64,000 nucleotides of DNA from Alistipes sp. (GCA_022782405.1 JALFNK010000010.1:1-64000), one strand, 5' to 3'; shown: positions 1 through 9,347, counted from the first letter of the stretch. Notes: generated by a model from the letters alone, not told the origin. Made by a program: numbers and translations.

Positions 1-2
1 TA

Positions 3-104
3 TCATTGACAGACAAAACCCTCTTGCGTGACCTGTTCGACAAGACTAATTTCAATGATGTCAAAGATCTATATAATCCCATTATTCCGGGGCTATTTGA
101 TTAA
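3..104 (+). CDS. C-terminal fragment of a probable transposase
   Basis: The frame is open from the left edge and ends at TAA, giving the last 33 residues of a protein (...TDKTLLRDLFDKTNF..., ending PGLFD). The charged tail that finishes in LFD resembles the C-termini of IS4-type (DUF4372/DDE) transposases common in Bacteroidota, but that is recall of family style and not an alignment. Just after the stop, GTCCC and GGGAC form a short inverted repeat around 118-135 that could be a terminator or an element end. The fragment has lower GC than the genes that follow, as expected for mobile DNA. It could equally be the end of an unrelated protein. Confidence 0.4.
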   Translation, partial: SLTDKTLLRDLFDKTNFNDVKDLYNPIIPGLFD

Positions 105-936
105 TTGTTTAACTCGTCCCATTTTAACGGGACACTAATGCCTCATTTATAAAACTTAATAACATTTGCATGACCCGCACGACGACCCCTCCGGGTCTTC
201 GGCAGTTCCTGCAAGTTGGCTTTATCCTTTCCGATTTGGTTTAAGGATGCGGATTTTTGAATAGATTAAAGAAGTCATCACATAGTGGGGTTCATTCAGT
301 TATTCGGTCATAGGCGCAGTTTTTAAATGATTGATTTTTATTTTTTATAAAATATTTCCACCCGTACCGACCGGCACGGATCCAAGAAAACAGACCGAAG
401 ACAGATGCCTCTTTTCACGATTCGTCCCGTGTGTTCAGGCTAAAAGTATTTACGATTTCGAAAGCAAATATAACAATAAAATTATTATACACATCATTTT
501 TGATAATTTTTTTTCTGGCACTCCCGGCCAGATCCAAAAAGGCCGATCCGGAGTAATTTCACCGGTCCTCACTGACAGACAATGAGATATCGGATTTCAT
601 TGACCTTTTCGTCTTTCGCATGAAACTGAATTTGTCATCAAAATGTAACAATTGGGTTTCAAAAAGGAATAAAGCTGCGAACAAAACGGAGAATCAACTT
701 TTTGATGATGACGGAAGGGGCGATTCGGCCGGTCCGGGATTGTAAATATTTTGCGGCAGCGCATTTGTCTGCATAAATATTTTTATTTAAATTTGTCCGA
801 TCGGCAAAAAGACGGAAACCCCGGAAAAGGGCCGAAGACTCTCCCGGAAAAGCCGGGACGGCCCGCGGCCGTATCCGTTCCTGCGAAAAGAGATGAAGAA
901 AACCGAATCAAAAATCAGAAAATCCACCGTAAAACT
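105..936. other. AT-rich non-coding stretch, 832 bp
   Basis: I find no convincing gene here. A plus-strand frame at 331-585 has no family resemblance and an implausible composition. On the minus strand, codons down to a TGA at 143-145 are open for about 40 residues with no start codon and a basic composition, possibly a decayed gene remnant. Base composition is clearly more AT-rich than the neighbouring coding DNA. The 3' part must hold the promoter of the downstream secreted enzyme, but I cannot fix a clear -7 element. The stretch may be the scar of mobile-element insertion. Confidence 0.6.
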
Positions 937-2973
937 ATGACACGAAAAAGTTGCATGTGGCTGGCGGCACTGCTGCTGGCAGGCACCTCGGTCTCGGCAA
1001 AGAACGGGACCCGCACGATGTGTTCCGACAACGGAATCACGCTGGCGAACGACCATGTCGAGGCCGTATTCAGCACGAAGGAGGCCTTCGACATCGAACG
1101 GCTCCGCCTCGACGGCAGGGAGCAGATCGAAGCGGGGAAAAACCGCACCCCCTGGATTCTTTATTATAAAGGTACGCAGGGTGAAAGCCCCGAACTCAAG
1201 CCCGAACACGCCGTCTACGAGGGTGTCGAGGTCCGCGACGACTACGGCGGCAAGACGCTCCGCTTCACCTGGCAGCTCACGCTCGACTACTCGGGCAAGA
1301 CCTATCCCGTGCGAATGGACGTTTCGCTGCCCGACGAGAGCGAGCTGCTGCGCTGGAACATCGAGGCCGACCTGCCCGAAGGGTGGATGGTTACCGACCT
1401 GAAGTTCCCCTGCCTGACCATCGAGCGGCCCGACGAGGGCATGATCCTCACCACCGAGGGCTGGGGCGTCGAGAAACCCCTCGACATCGCCACCTTCGAG
1501 GCCCGCTATCCGTCGCACGCCTCGGCCATGCAGTTCATCATCGTCCACAACCCCGAGGGAGCCTTCTACTACGGCACCGAAGACCGCCGCGGCTGCGGCA
1601 AGACCTACGCCGCGCAGTGCACGCGCGAGGAGGTGCTCTTCAGCGACGCCATCCCCGCCTCGGCCGGCTGGACCCGCGAGGGAACGTTCCGCCTGCCGTG
1701 GGAGTCGCTCACGGGATACACCACGGCCGGCTGGGAGGATGCCGTCGTGCGCTGGTACCGCCCCTTCACCTATACCACCGAGTGGGGCTCGAAGACGCTC
1801 GCCGAGCGCAACATCCCCCAGTGGTGCTACGATGCCGACGCCTGGATCCGCGGCCGCTATGTCGCCGATGACACGCTCGACGCTGTGAAGCGTGCCGCCG
1901 CACACTTCGGCAAGGGCCTCGGCATCCACTGGTACTACTGGCACAACCACCCCTACGACACCCACTACCCGGACTACCTGCCGGCCAAGGAGGGCTTCAA
2001 GGAGATGATCCAGACGGCCCAGAGCCTCGGCGCACACGTTACGCCCTACATCAACGGCCGTCTGTGGGACCCCGCAGCCGACAGCTACCGCCCCGACCGC
2101 GGCTACGACGCCTCGTGCCGCAAGCCCGACGGATCGCTCTACACGGAGATCTACCCCACGTCGAAGGTCCTCAACACGGTAACGTGCCCCTCGACCGACA
2201 TCTGGCATGAAAAGATCATCAACCTCGTGGACCGCCTCCAGAAGGAGCTGGGCGTCGACGGCGTCTACATCGACCAGATCGCCGCGGCGGCCCCCGAACC
2301 CTGCTGGAACGAGAGCCATCCCCACCCGGTGGGCGGCGGCGACTTCTGGTACGACGGCTACCGCCGCCTGATCGGCAAGATCCGCAACGGATACCTCCAG
2401 CCGGGCAAGATCCTCACCAGCGAGGAGAACTCCGAGTGCTATATCGACCTGTTCGACATGCTGCTGGTGGTCAATACGCCGCACAACGCCACCGACTGCC
2501 GCATCCGCCCCGTCTTCCCGATGGTCTACTCCGACCGCGTGATCACCAGCGGATTCACCTACTCGCCCCTCTCGGCCGAGGGCATGACCGACGGCGACTT
2601 CCGCTACGAGATCACCAAGGCCCTGCTGTGGGGTTCGCAGCCCGGATGGGTCGATCCGCGCTACCTCATGTCGGAGGAGGCCGTTGTCGAGGCTCGCTTC
2701 CTGAAGACGCTCATGGACTTCCGCCGCGGGCTGCATGACGTCATCTACGGAGGCCGCTTCCTGTGCGAGCACACGGCCGAGGGCGACAACCCGACGATGC
2801 ACGCCCCGGGCTTCGGCGACGAGGCCGCCGTGCTGGCTTCGGAGTGGGAGACGCCCGCCGGCAAGCGCGTCTACATCGTCGTGAACCGCGACGAGAAGGC
2901 CCACAAGGTCTCGCTGCCGGGTGTCAAGCCCTTCCGCATCGAGGCCCTCTCGGGCAAGCGCATCGACCTCTGA
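937..2973 (+). CDS. Secreted glycoside-hydrolase-like protein, DUF6259 type
   Basis: A 678-residue protein. The open frame extends upstream to 751, but the ATG at 937 begins a clean signal peptide (MTRKSCMWLAALLLAGTSVSA), so I place the start there; the upstream codons are AT-rich and look untranslated. After an N-terminal beta-sandwich-like region (about residues 25-290) comes a TIM-barrel-like part with GLGIHWYYWHN, a GVDGVYIDQIAA strand (a possible nucleophile Asp as in clan GH-D/GH101-like barrels) and ILTSEENSE. The C-terminal 80 residues look like a beta-domain. Family knowledge places such proteins among DUF6259 carbohydrate-active candidates of gut Bacteroidota; the substrate is unknown. 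It probably acts in the periplasm or outside the cell. It stands alone, ending with a strong terminator. Confidence 0.75.
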   Translation: MTRKSCMWLAALLLAGTSVSAKNGTRTMCSDNGITLANDHVEAVFSTKEAFDIERLRLDGREQIEAGKNRTPWILYYKGTQGESPELKPEHAVYEGVEVRDDYGGKTLRFTWQLTLDYSGKTYPVRMDVSLPDESELLRWNIEADLPEGWMVTDLKFPCLTIERPDEGMILTTEGWGVEKPLDIATFEARYPSHASAMQFIIVHNPEGAFYYGTEDRRGCGKTYAAQCTREEVLFSDAIPASAGWTREGTFRLPWESLTGYTTAGWEDAVVRWYRPFTYTTEWGSKTLAERNIPQWCYDADAWIRGRYVADDTLDAVKRAAAHFGKGLGIHWYYWHNHPYDTHYPDYLPAKEGFKEMIQTAQSLGAHVTPYINGRLWDPAADSYRPDRGYDASCRKPDGSLYTEIYPTSKVLNTVTCPSTDIWHEKIINLVDRLQKELGVDGVYIDQIAAAAPEPCWNESHPHPVGGGDFWYDGYRRLIGKIRNGYLQPGKILTSEENSECYIDLFDMLLVVNTPHNATDCRIRPVFPMVYSDRVITSGFTYSPLSAEGMTDGDFRYEITKALLWGSQPGWVDPRYLMSEEAVVEARFLKTLMDFRRGLHDVIYGGRFLCEHTAEGDNPTMHAPGFGDEAAVLASEWETPAGKRVYIVVNRDEKAHKVSLPGVKPFRIEALSGKRIDL

Positions 2974-3000
2974 CCCGAGGCAAAACCGGGGAGGGACCAA

Positions 3001-3081
3001 ACAGGGACAGGACAGGACAGGACAGGGACAGGACGGATAGGCAGAAAGAAGCTGAACTGAACTGAACTGAACTGAACCGAA
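3001..3081 (+). repeat. Two adjacent pentanucleotide tandem repeats
   Basis: Behind the DUF6259-type gene, ACAGG units recur six times between 3001 and 3032 (two of them separated by an extra G), followed after 19 bp by five exact CTGAA units at 3052-3076 and one CCGAA. Both arrays are outside genes. Such arrays can change length by slippage. Confidence 0.85.
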
Positions 3082-3107
3082 CCATAATCCCGAACCCGAC
3101 GATACGG

Positions 3108-3139
3108 GAGGCCGGACCGACAGTCCGGCCTCTTTTTTT
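3108..3139 (+). terminator. Rho-independent terminator of the DUF6259-type gene
   Basis: A perfect 10-bp stem (GAGGCCGGAC / GTCCGGCCTC) with loop CGACA is followed by seven T residues at 3133-3139. Confidence 0.9.
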
Positions 3140-3155
3140 GCCGGCGGGAGATCAA

Positions 3156-3192
3156 TTTATAACCTTCGGTCGGAAAAAAGTGCATAACTTTG
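3156..3192 (+). promoter_or_regulatory. Shared promoter cassette, copy A (degenerate)
   Basis: Holds one ATAACCTTCG unit, an A-rich spacer and a perfect -7 element TAACTTTG at 3185-3192. It lies 25 bp before the lipoprotein start at 3217 and overlaps the alternative TTG at 3190, which argues that translation begins at 3217. Confidence 0.75.
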
Positions 3193-3216
3193 GGAAAACC
3201 CTTAAAACGAACTCCC

Positions 3217-4332
3217 ATGAACCGCAATTGGATGGCTCTGGCCGCGGGGTTGCTGCTCACCCTGACGGCCTGCAACACGGACGAGGCGCCGCAGGGCACC
3301 GTAGCATACGACCCGCAGCAACGGACCGACGAAGTTGCTCCCGAGGAGCTCTTCTCCTCAATGGAGGTCATCACGCTGCAATGCCCCGACGAGATCATTG
3401 CAGATACGGGCAACGACCTGCTCTTCGACGCGGGCATCTTCTACCTCGTCGATCGCGTACACCGCAAAAGCGTCGATCTGTTCGACCGGCAGGGCGGCTA
3501 CATCGGTTCGGTGCGGGCCTTCGGCCGCAGCGGCGCGGAGTATGCCGACATCTCCGGCGTGCAGCCCGTCGATTCGCTCGTGGCCGTCTACTCGTACCAC
3601 AACCAGGCGCTCTGCTACTACGACCGCCAGGGCCGCTTCGTCCGCCGGGACTCGCTCGCCTACCAACCGCTCAGCCTGCTGAAGGACGGCGACGGTTACT
3701 GGGGCTATGCCGGATACAGCAACACCGTCCCGTCGCGGGTCGTGAGGATGGACCCGCAGGGGAGGATCACCCGCGAATACCTGCCCACGGCAAAGATCAT
3801 CCCCCTGATGGAAATGAACTCCGTATTCGTGCCGCACGGGGAGGAGCTTTTCATCCGCGAGGCACTGCAGCGCAGGATCTTCCGGATCGATGCGGCAGGC
3901 GAACTCTCGACCTTCCTCACGTTCGACTTCGGACGCTGGAACATCCCCGACACCTACTTCGAGAGCGACGACCCGATGCAGGCCGCACAGAAGCTCATGT
4001 CGTCCGATTTCGCCCTCATGAACCGCTTTATGATCAACGACGACTTCACCGTGGCGGAGGTCGGCTTCAACCCCAACTCCGACAACGGCACCTCCTTCAG
4101 CAGCATCGGCGTCGGACACCGCGGCGCATGGCGCTGGCTGCGCGCCGACAGGGAGGGTCCGCGGGCACTCTTCTTCTCCGCGGCCCGGGCGCTGACGCCC
4201 GATTCCGAACTGGTCCTGCTCACCGATGCGGAGCGGCTCGCCGCCCTGAAGGAGGCCTGTCCGACGCTGGTTCCCGATTTCCAGGCAGATACCGATAACG
4301 CCCTTGTCGTACTATGTCGTTTAAAGGATTGA
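3217..4332 (+). CDS. 6-bladed beta-propeller lipoprotein
   Basis: A 371-residue predicted lipoprotein. Signal peptide MNRNWMALAAGLLLTLTAC gives lipid attachment at the Cys, and the following NTDEA is acidic, like the surface-export signal of Bacteroidota lipoproteins. The body shows repeated beta-blade patterns typical of the 6-bladed propeller lipoproteins (BF3164/DUF5128-like), for example DAGIFYLVDRVHRKSVDLFDR and a SVRAFGRSGAEY segment matching the recurrent GrGPxEY motif. Function in this family is unknown; ligand sensing or surface binding is conjecture. The ATG at 3217 was chosen because the only upstream start overlaps the -7 element. First gene of a four-lipoprotein operon; its end overlaps the next gene by 19 bp. 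Confidence 0.8.
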   Translation: MNRNWMALAAGLLLTLTACNTDEAPQGTVAYDPQQRTDEVAPEELFSSMEVITLQCPDEIIADTGNDLLFDAGIFYLVDRVHRKSVDLFDRQGGYIGSVRAFGRSGAEYADISGVQPVDSLVAVYSYHNQALCYYDRQGRFVRRDSLAYQPLSLLKDGDGYWGYAGYSNTVPSRVVRMDPQGRITREYLPTAKIIPLMEMNSVFVPHGEELFIREALQRRIFRIDAAGELSTFLTFDFGRWNIPDTYFESDDPMQAAQKLMSSDFALMNRFMINDDFTVAEVGFNPNSDNGTSFSSIGVGHRGAWRWLRADREGPRALFFSAARALTPDSELVLLTDAERLAALKEACPTLVPDFQADTDNALVVLCRLKD

Positions 4333-4829
4333 CAGCCCTCCTGGCAGTGGCCCTGCTCGGATTCGGATGTCAGAATCCGAGAAATCGGGTAAAATTGCCC
4401 GAATGTGCGCAGGTGATCTATCCCGACAGCGTTCAGAACCCGTCGTTTTCCGCCATCCTGAACAACGACCGTCCCAAGATCATCACGCTGAGTAACATGA
4501 ACTGTTTCCGGATGATCGACATCCCTCTGCTGCAAAGGCAGATCGCGGAGAATCCCGAATTCGATTTCATCTTCTATGTGGAGAACGAAACCCCCACCGA
4601 GGAGTTGAGACGCTTCGTCAGCGACAACCGGCTGCCCATCGTGCTCTTCGTGGACAAGGATCAGGAATACCGGAAAAAGAACGCCATACACAGCATCGTG
4701 AGTTATGTTTCGCGGGTGGTCGATGCGGATCTTCAGGTCTGCACGACGACCATGGTCGGCAGCCCGGTGTCGCAGTTTTATCAGGTCATGCCGCAGGTCC
4801 GCAAACAGCTGCGTCTGAAAACCGACTGA
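4314..4829 (+). CDS. Small lipoprotein, possibly thioredoxin-fold
   Basis: A 171-residue protein with a lipoprotein signal (MSFKGLTALLAVALLGFGC). The segment IITLSNMNCFRMIDIPLL, followed by FDFIFYVE and LPIVLFVDKD, reads like the beta-alpha-beta core of a thioredoxin/TlpA fold, but there is only one Cys where a CxxC would sit, so it is unlikely to be an ordinary disulfide oxidoreductase. Small redoxin-like lipoproteins often accompany beta-propeller lipoproteins in Bacteroidales. It overlaps the preceding gene by 19 bp, which suggests translational coupling. The fold call is an inference. Confidence 0.65.
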   Translation: MSFKGLTALLAVALLGFGCQNPRNRVKLPECAQVIYPDSVQNPSFSAILNNDRPKIITLSNMNCFRMIDIPLLQRQIAENPEFDFIFYVENETPTEELRRFVSDNRLPIVLFVDKDQEYRKKNAIHSIVSYVSRVVDADLQVCTTTMVGSPVSQFYQVMPQVRKQLRLKTD

Positions 4830-4935
4830 ACCGCCGCCGGGAGCGCCGCCCCGAAGCCTGAAGCGAACCGTCCCGACACCGGCTCCGACAAGAGAAACGA
4901 CCGTTCCACACCGCACAACCTATAACCCTCCCCGC

Positions 4936-6105
4936 ATGAAACTCCGGAAGAGAACTGCCGCCCTGGTGCGCCGGACCGCCGCAACGGTCCTGGCTCTCTG
5001 GCTGCTTGCTCCGGCCGGATGCCGCAGCGACGGCGACGGCGTGTTCGAGGCCGACGTGTCGCGGGGAGAGCGGGCCGCACTGGAGGAGATCGCCGCCGGA
5101 TGGCGGATCATCCCCCTCGCAACCTCCGACACGGTGCGCCCCATCGGCGAGGTGCAGACGATGAAGTGCTGCGACGGGCTGGTCCTCCTGCAGGAGCAGC
5201 GGACCCGGCGGATCCTCGCCTTCGAGGAGGGGCGCTTCACCGGAGAGCTCGCCCGCGCCGGACGCGGCCCCGAAGAGTACGGCGAGATCGGCACCTTCAC
5301 CTACGACGCCGTACACGACCGCATCCTGCTCTTCGACCGGAACACACGGACGCTGAAAGGATACGCCCGCACAACGGGCCGCCTGGAGCAGTCGCTGACG
5401 CTCGATTTCTATGTCGCGGCGCTGGAACATGTCGCGGGATCGCGGTTTCTGGCCCTTCGTGAAACCGGCGCCCCAGGCAGCGACGATGCCGTCGCACTGC
5501 TCCTCGACCTGCACGACGGCTCGGTGGCGGCCCGCCTGCCGCTTACGCCCGTACAGTCCGACCTGCTCACCGACATGGCCATCACGCGCGAAGGGGAAGG
5601 GAGTCTGCTTCTGGCGCTGCCCGGGGCCGAAAACCGCATCTATCGGGTGGACAGCACGGGATTCACGCTTCTCGCACGCGTCGGATTCGGAAGGGCCGGT
5701 GCCGAGCGGCGTTTCTGGGAGGGGCAGTGCGACAATCCCTTCTACCTGGCCGAGTGGCTCGAAAGCGGGGCTCCGGCGGCAATTGCCCCGTCATACTGCC
5801 AGCTGCGCGACGGACGGATGCTTCTCTGGTATGTCTCCCGCTACGGCTCCGCACGGGAGGCAAGGCCCGGTCTCTCGCTGCTGCTTGCCGACACGACCGC
5901 GCAACGGGCCGTCGCGGAGCTGGTCATCGAGGGGGTCGCGGGCACCATCCAGCCGCTCTGCGCCGCCGAAGGGCATTACTTCACGCTGATCCACCCCGGC
6001 GACATCACGGATGCCGGGCGTTCGCCGCTCGCCGGGGAGTTGGCCGCGGCGGCCGCCCGAAACAGCGATGCGGACAATCCGCTGCTCGTCGTCTTCAAAC
6101 TCTGA
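4936..6105 (+). CDS. 6-bladed beta-propeller lipoprotein
   Basis: A 389-residue lipoprotein: the signal has an unusually basic n-region (MKLRKRTAALVRRTAA) and a lipobox ending LLAPAGC, then RSDGDG. Blades are visible as repeats of the pattern 'FEEGRFTGELARAGRGPEEY', which contains the family motif GRGPEEY, then DRILLFDRNTRTLKGY and so on. The length is normal for the family. It is the third gene of the operon starting at 3217, 106 bp after its neighbour; a TATAACCCTC string just before the start resembles half of the shared promoter cassette but is too close to the ATG to act as a promoter. Function unknown. Confidence 0.8.
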   Translation: MKLRKRTAALVRRTAATVLALWLLAPAGCRSDGDGVFEADVSRGERAALEEIAAGWRIIPLATSDTVRPIGEVQTMKCCDGLVLLQEQRTRRILAFEEGRFTGELARAGRGPEEYGEIGTFTYDAVHDRILLFDRNTRTLKGYARTTGRLEQSLTLDFYVAALEHVAGSRFLALRETGAPGSDDAVALLLDLHDGSVAARLPLTPVQSDLLTDMAITREGEGSLLLALPGAENRIYRVDSTGFTLLARVGFGRAGAERRFWEGQCDNPFYLAEWLESGAPAAIAPSYCQLRDGRMLLWYVSRYGSAREARPGLSLLLADTTAQRAVAELVIEGVAGTIQPLCAAEGHYFTLIHPGDITDAGRSPLAGELAAAAARNSDADNPLLVVFKL

Positions 6106-6110
6106 TAAAA

Positions 6111-6743
6111 ATGGGAAAAATACACGTTCGAATCCTGCTGCTTCTGCTGCTGGCTGCCGGCACGGCAGCATGCGGAGGCCGGCATTCGGCAGCGACCGGC
6201 GCCATGCCGCGCTCCGCGTGCGACACCGCACACTTCGCAACCCTCACACCCGAGAGCGGCACGGGCATCCTGCTCAAAAACGAAACGACGATGCGTATCG
6301 GAAGCATCACGTTCTTTGCACAGAACACCGCTCCGTTGCTGATCGAAATCCGGGAGGTGCGCCGCAGCGAACCCAACCGGCTCTACCCCGCGGCCGAAAT
6401 GCGGGCGCTCATCGAAAAGCCCCTTCGCTGCGCCCCCGCACAGCGGGGATTCTGCACCGTCGAACTGCCCGCGGCGCCGACCGCACGCGGCGATCTGTTC
6501 ATCCTCTTCCGGGCAGCACCCAAAACCGAAACCGGGGTCGAAACGGCTTCCGATTCCGAAACGGCATCCGGAGAGGCAGCCGACTCCGCGTCCGGAGTTT
6601 TCGAACTTCCCGGCCTGGCCCTGTGCCGGCAACAGTCCGAAGGGCTCTTTTTCGCCGTGGAGAGCGGAGGCCGCATCTCCTATTCGCAGGTGGAGGGGCT
6701 GGAGATACTCCCGCCCTACGTTTCACTCGCCGCCGGCGAGTAG
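6111..6743 (+). CDS. Hypothetical lipoprotein
   Basis: A 210-residue protein starting 5 bp after its neighbour's stop, so it is certainly in the same operon. The open frame extends far upstream inside the previous gene, but ATG 6111 begins a lipoprotein signal (MGKIHVRILLLLLLAAGTAAC). The mature part has a beta-rich look (GSITFFAQNTAPLLIEIREV; GDLFILFRAA; GLFFAVESGG) resembling a carbohydrate-binding or jelly-roll fold, interrupted by a low-complexity Thr/Ser/Ala/Glu stretch around residues 140-165. I do not recognise a family. Confidence 0.7.
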   Translation: MGKIHVRILLLLLLAAGTAACGGRHSAATGAMPRSACDTAHFATLTPESGTGILLKNETTMRIGSITFFAQNTAPLLIEIREVRRSEPNRLYPAAEMRALIEKPLRCAPAQRGFCTVELPAAPTARGDLFILFRAAPKTETGVETASDSETASGEAADSASGVFELPGLALCRQQSEGLFFAVESGGRISYSQVEGLEILPPYVSLAAGE

Positions 6744-6854
6744 GCAGAGCAGGGCCGCCGGAAATGCAACACGGACAACAGACAGTAACACGGGCAGACG
6801 CTGCCGTCCGAATCACACAACGGATACGGCAGCCCGCCGCCCACTCTTCGCCGC

Positions 6855-8093
6855 TCACCGCTTCAGGCGGAGGAGTTGCAGAATGGGGTTCATATTCTCG
6901 ACTTGGGCGTCGCTGAGCCCCGCCGTGAGACGCCGGGCCGTCGCCTGCCCGCCGGGGGGCAGATGACTGTCAAGCAGCGTCGCCGGCGAGACCGACACCA
7001 CGATCGTGCCCTCGATGTTGGCATCGACGGGGAAAATCAACGGCAGCTGCTGATAATTGTAGAGCGTCGGCAGAAAATCTTCGCCCGAAGCCGTCGTCCA
7101 GTCGGGCCTCCCGACCGCAAGCCGGTTCCGCTTCATGTCGTAGAACGAGTAGCAGATGGCGAAATTCCGACCGAAACAGATCCAACAGGTGAAGTCGTAT
7201 CCACCCTTGATCTGGGTCATCTCCCGGGCATAGGCACTTTTCTGATTGGGAATATCGGCATAATACTCCGTATTGGATTCACCGATGTAGTCAATGAAGG
7301 TAGGACCCGCAACATCGTACGAGACGAGCCGTTCGAGCCGCTCCCCGTCGAAGGCGAAGTCGTCATTGGCCTCGATCGGCCACCAGGCGATCCGTCCGCC
7401 GTCCATCCAGGTCAGCTTCCTGTCGTTTCCGGCCGCCGGATGGACGAAGTCGAACTGCCGGATCCAGCGGACAAACTCCCCCTGCCGGGTCATCTCCCAC
7501 AACCCGTCGCGGTTGTCCGTACCCGAGCCGTGGAGCGTCTCGCAGCAGATCACGTTGCCCGAGGCGAGCGCATGCATGTCCCGGACATACGCTGTACACA
7601 CATATCCGGTATTCCTTCCGAAGCCCTCGGTAACGCTGCGGCACGTCCCGTCGAGACCGTAGACCAGCAATTTTTCGGTCATGATGTCGTGGACCAGCAC
7701 CTCGCTGCGCAGCGTGTCGAAAGCCACGGCGTTCATCGAGACATACTCCTCGCGGGAGCGCCCTATGCGCGAGATCCGGCTCCGGTAGCGGCCCTCGCGG
7801 TCGAAAATGAAGACGCTCCGCGACGCATAGTCGGCCACCAGCAGCAGGCTGTCCATCACGCAGAGACGGTCCACCTGACGGATCATCAACTCGGGGGTGC
7901 TTTCGAGAATTAGGTAGTCGGCCGACTCGATGAAGTCGGCCGTGTGGATCGTCTCCAGCCGGGTGGGATCGATCCGGACGATTGGCGCACCGTCGTCGGC
8001 CGTCGTCGCGGAGGAGCCGCCGCACGAGGAGAGAAAAAGCAGGGCCGCGGCCGGCAGCAGCGCGCACGGCAAAAGGAAGCGGAGGTGTTTCAT
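6855..8093 (-). CDS. 6-bladed beta-propeller lipoprotein
   Basis: A 412-residue lipoprotein with signal MKHLRFLLPCALLPAAALLF and lipobox LFLSSC, followed by GGSSATTADDG. It contains the family-like segment RISRIGRSREEYVSMNAVAF and several blade strands (DSLLLVADYASRSVFIFDR). It is the second gene of a minus-strand pair: its ATG overlaps the stop of the upstream gene by four bases (ATGA), so the two are translationally coupled. It converges on the plus-strand operon ending at 6743. No enzymatic motif is visible. Confidence 0.8.
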   Translation of the reverse strand: MKHLRFLLPCALLPAAALLFLSSCGGSSATTADDGAPIVRIDPTRLETIHTADFIESADYLILESTPELMIRQVDRLCVMDSLLLVADYASRSVFIFDREGRYRSRISRIGRSREEYVSMNAVAFDTLRSEVLVHDIMTEKLLVYGLDGTCRSVTEGFGRNTGYVCTAYVRDMHALASGNVICCETLHGSGTDNRDGLWEMTRQGEFVRWIRQFDFVHPAAGNDRKLTWMDGGRIAWWPIEANDDFAFDGERLERLVSYDVAGPTFIDYIGESNTEYYADIPNQKSAYAREMTQIKGGYDFTCWICFGRNFAICYSFYDMKRNRLAVGRPDWTTASGEDFLPTLYNYQQLPLIFPVDANIEGTIVVSVSPATLLDSHLPPGGQATARRLTAGLSDAQVENMNPILQLLRLKR

Positions 8094-9166
8094 GGAAGGT
8101 CGAGTTGCGAAAGTTCCAGGTAGTGAATTTCATTCGTAGCCATGTTCATCGCATAGAGGCGGTTCCGCACCGGGTCGAGCCAGCAGCGCTCATACGGGCG
8201 ATCGGTTTCGATCCGGGCGCACAGGCGCCCCTCCCAGTCGAAGACATGGATGAAATAATCGTGCGGACCGCCGGGTTCGGTCGAATCATCCGGCTCCCGG
8301 AAAAAGGCATAGATGTAACGGTCGTCCGCGCAGACGCCCGTATAGTAGACCGTCTCCGTCAGACGCTCCACATCCTTCATGAGCGAAAATCCCGGGGCGC
8401 CCTTCTGCCGGCTGCCGAACAGTTTGCCCGTGCGCAGGTCCAGCACGTTGATCTGCGGCAGGAACCGCATGGCCTGCACGATCCGGCTGCCGTCGGGTTT
8501 GACGGCATCCCAGGTATAGAAGGCCACAGTCGATTCTACCGCCGTCTTGTAAGGGTGGTATTCGCAAACCGACTCGTTCGTGGAAAGGGTCAGTTTCTCG
8601 TAATACGGGGCCGATGCTTCGCCCAGATTGTCGGAAGAGGGTCTGGAAACAAGCAGCGTATCCTGGGCAAGCTGGTACAGAAATACGAAACTACCGTTTT
8701 CATAGGGCATGATCGTATCGTAAACGGTCGTCCCCTCGCGGAGCGAGCGGCTGATGTTCCATTGGAACAGCCGCTCTTCATTGGGCGCATAGAGCCACGC
8801 CGTCAGATCATCGCCCCGGTGGACAAACTGGTAGACAAAATTCAAAGAAACCGCCTCCCGGGGTCCCCGCCCCTTGCGGACGAAAGAGCCCAGCTTTCTG
8901 CCCGTGTCGGCGTGATAAATATTGTAAAAGAAATCGGGCAGCTGCGGAGTCCAGCAAAGGATCAGGGAGTCATATACGGAAACAATGCCCATGGGAGCAC
9001 TGTCCTGATCGATCGAATGGCTTTCCAGGTGCTGCACGGCAACGTCCCGGTCGTTGAAAAGGCGTATTTCGCCGTCAAAGAATTCGGCATCGGCGTTGCC
9101 GCCGCACGCGACGAGAGCAAGCAGGGCCGCGGCCGGCAGCAGGAGGGAGAAACATCTTTTTTTCAT
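8090..9166 (-). CDS. 6-bladed beta-propeller lipoprotein (TolB-like)
   Basis: A 358-residue lipoprotein. The frame is open 20 codons further upstream, but the Met at 9166 begins a standard signal ([21 protein letters not shown]) and the upstream residues are arginine-rich and signal-disrupting. The start of the mature protein, with FNDRDVAVQHLESHSIDQD and VYDSLILCWTPQLPDFFYNI, matches the layout of BF3164/TolB-like propellers, and FVRKGRGPREA contains the family motif. It is transcribed from a copy of the shared promoter cassette at about 9264-9311 and is coupled to the downstream lipoprotein through an ATGA overlap. Confidence 0.8.
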   Translation of the reverse strand: MKKRCFSLLLPAAALLALVACGGNADAEFFDGEIRLFNDRDVAVQHLESHSIDQDSAPMGIVSVYDSLILCWTPQLPDFFYNIYHADTGRKLGSFVRKGRGPREAVSLNFVYQFVHRGDDLTAWLYAPNEERLFQWNISRSLREGTTVYDTIMPYENGSFVFLYQLAQDTLLVSRPSSDNLGEASAPYYEKLTLSTNESVCEYHPYKTAVESTVAFYTWDAVKPDGSRIVQAMRFLPQINVLDLRTGKLFGSRQKGAPGFSLMKDVERLTETVYYTGVCADDRYIYAFFREPDDSTEPGGPHDYFIHVFDWEGRLCARIETDRPYERCWLDPVRNRLYAMNMATNEIHYLELSQLDLP

Positions 9167-9263
9167 AACGGTTGATCGTTTCAGGGTGGTTTCCGAAGGG
9201 CGCCGCCGTCGGAAATGAGCCTGCATTTTGCAAGATTTTTCCGAACGGCCGATCGCTTCATGG

Positions 9264-9311
9264 TAAAATTACGGATTTTTCGCTTCACGAAGGTTATGCG
9301 AGGGTTATAAA
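9264..9311 (-). promoter_or_regulatory. Shared promoter cassette, copy B
   Basis: Read on the minus strand it shows TATAACCCTCGCATAACC, then TTCG and a -7-like TAATTTTA (plus positions 9264-9271). It is placed about 100 bp upstream of the lipoprotein ATG at 9166 and is divergent from the histidine kinase promoter. Confidence 0.7.
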
Positions 9312-9347
9312 ATGGGGTCGGGGCGATCCGAATCTTCGATTTTTTTG

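Noticed and set aside
331..585. 84-codon frame in the left intergenic region
   Set aside because: No conserved features, poor codon pattern, no promoter or coupling; it looks random in AT-rich DNA.
787..3000. A 737-codon open frame on the minus strand opposite the DUF6259-type gene
   Set aside because: Composition is Val/Gly/Arg/Asp-rich with no family motif; it is the usual shadow frame of a GC-rich gene. The sense-strand gene has a signal peptide and recognisable segments.
6123..6140. GTTCGAATCC, resembling a tRNA T-loop
   Set aside because: It is within a lipoprotein signal peptide coding sequence, and no acceptor stem or anticodon arm can be formed around it. I found no tRNA gene in the window.
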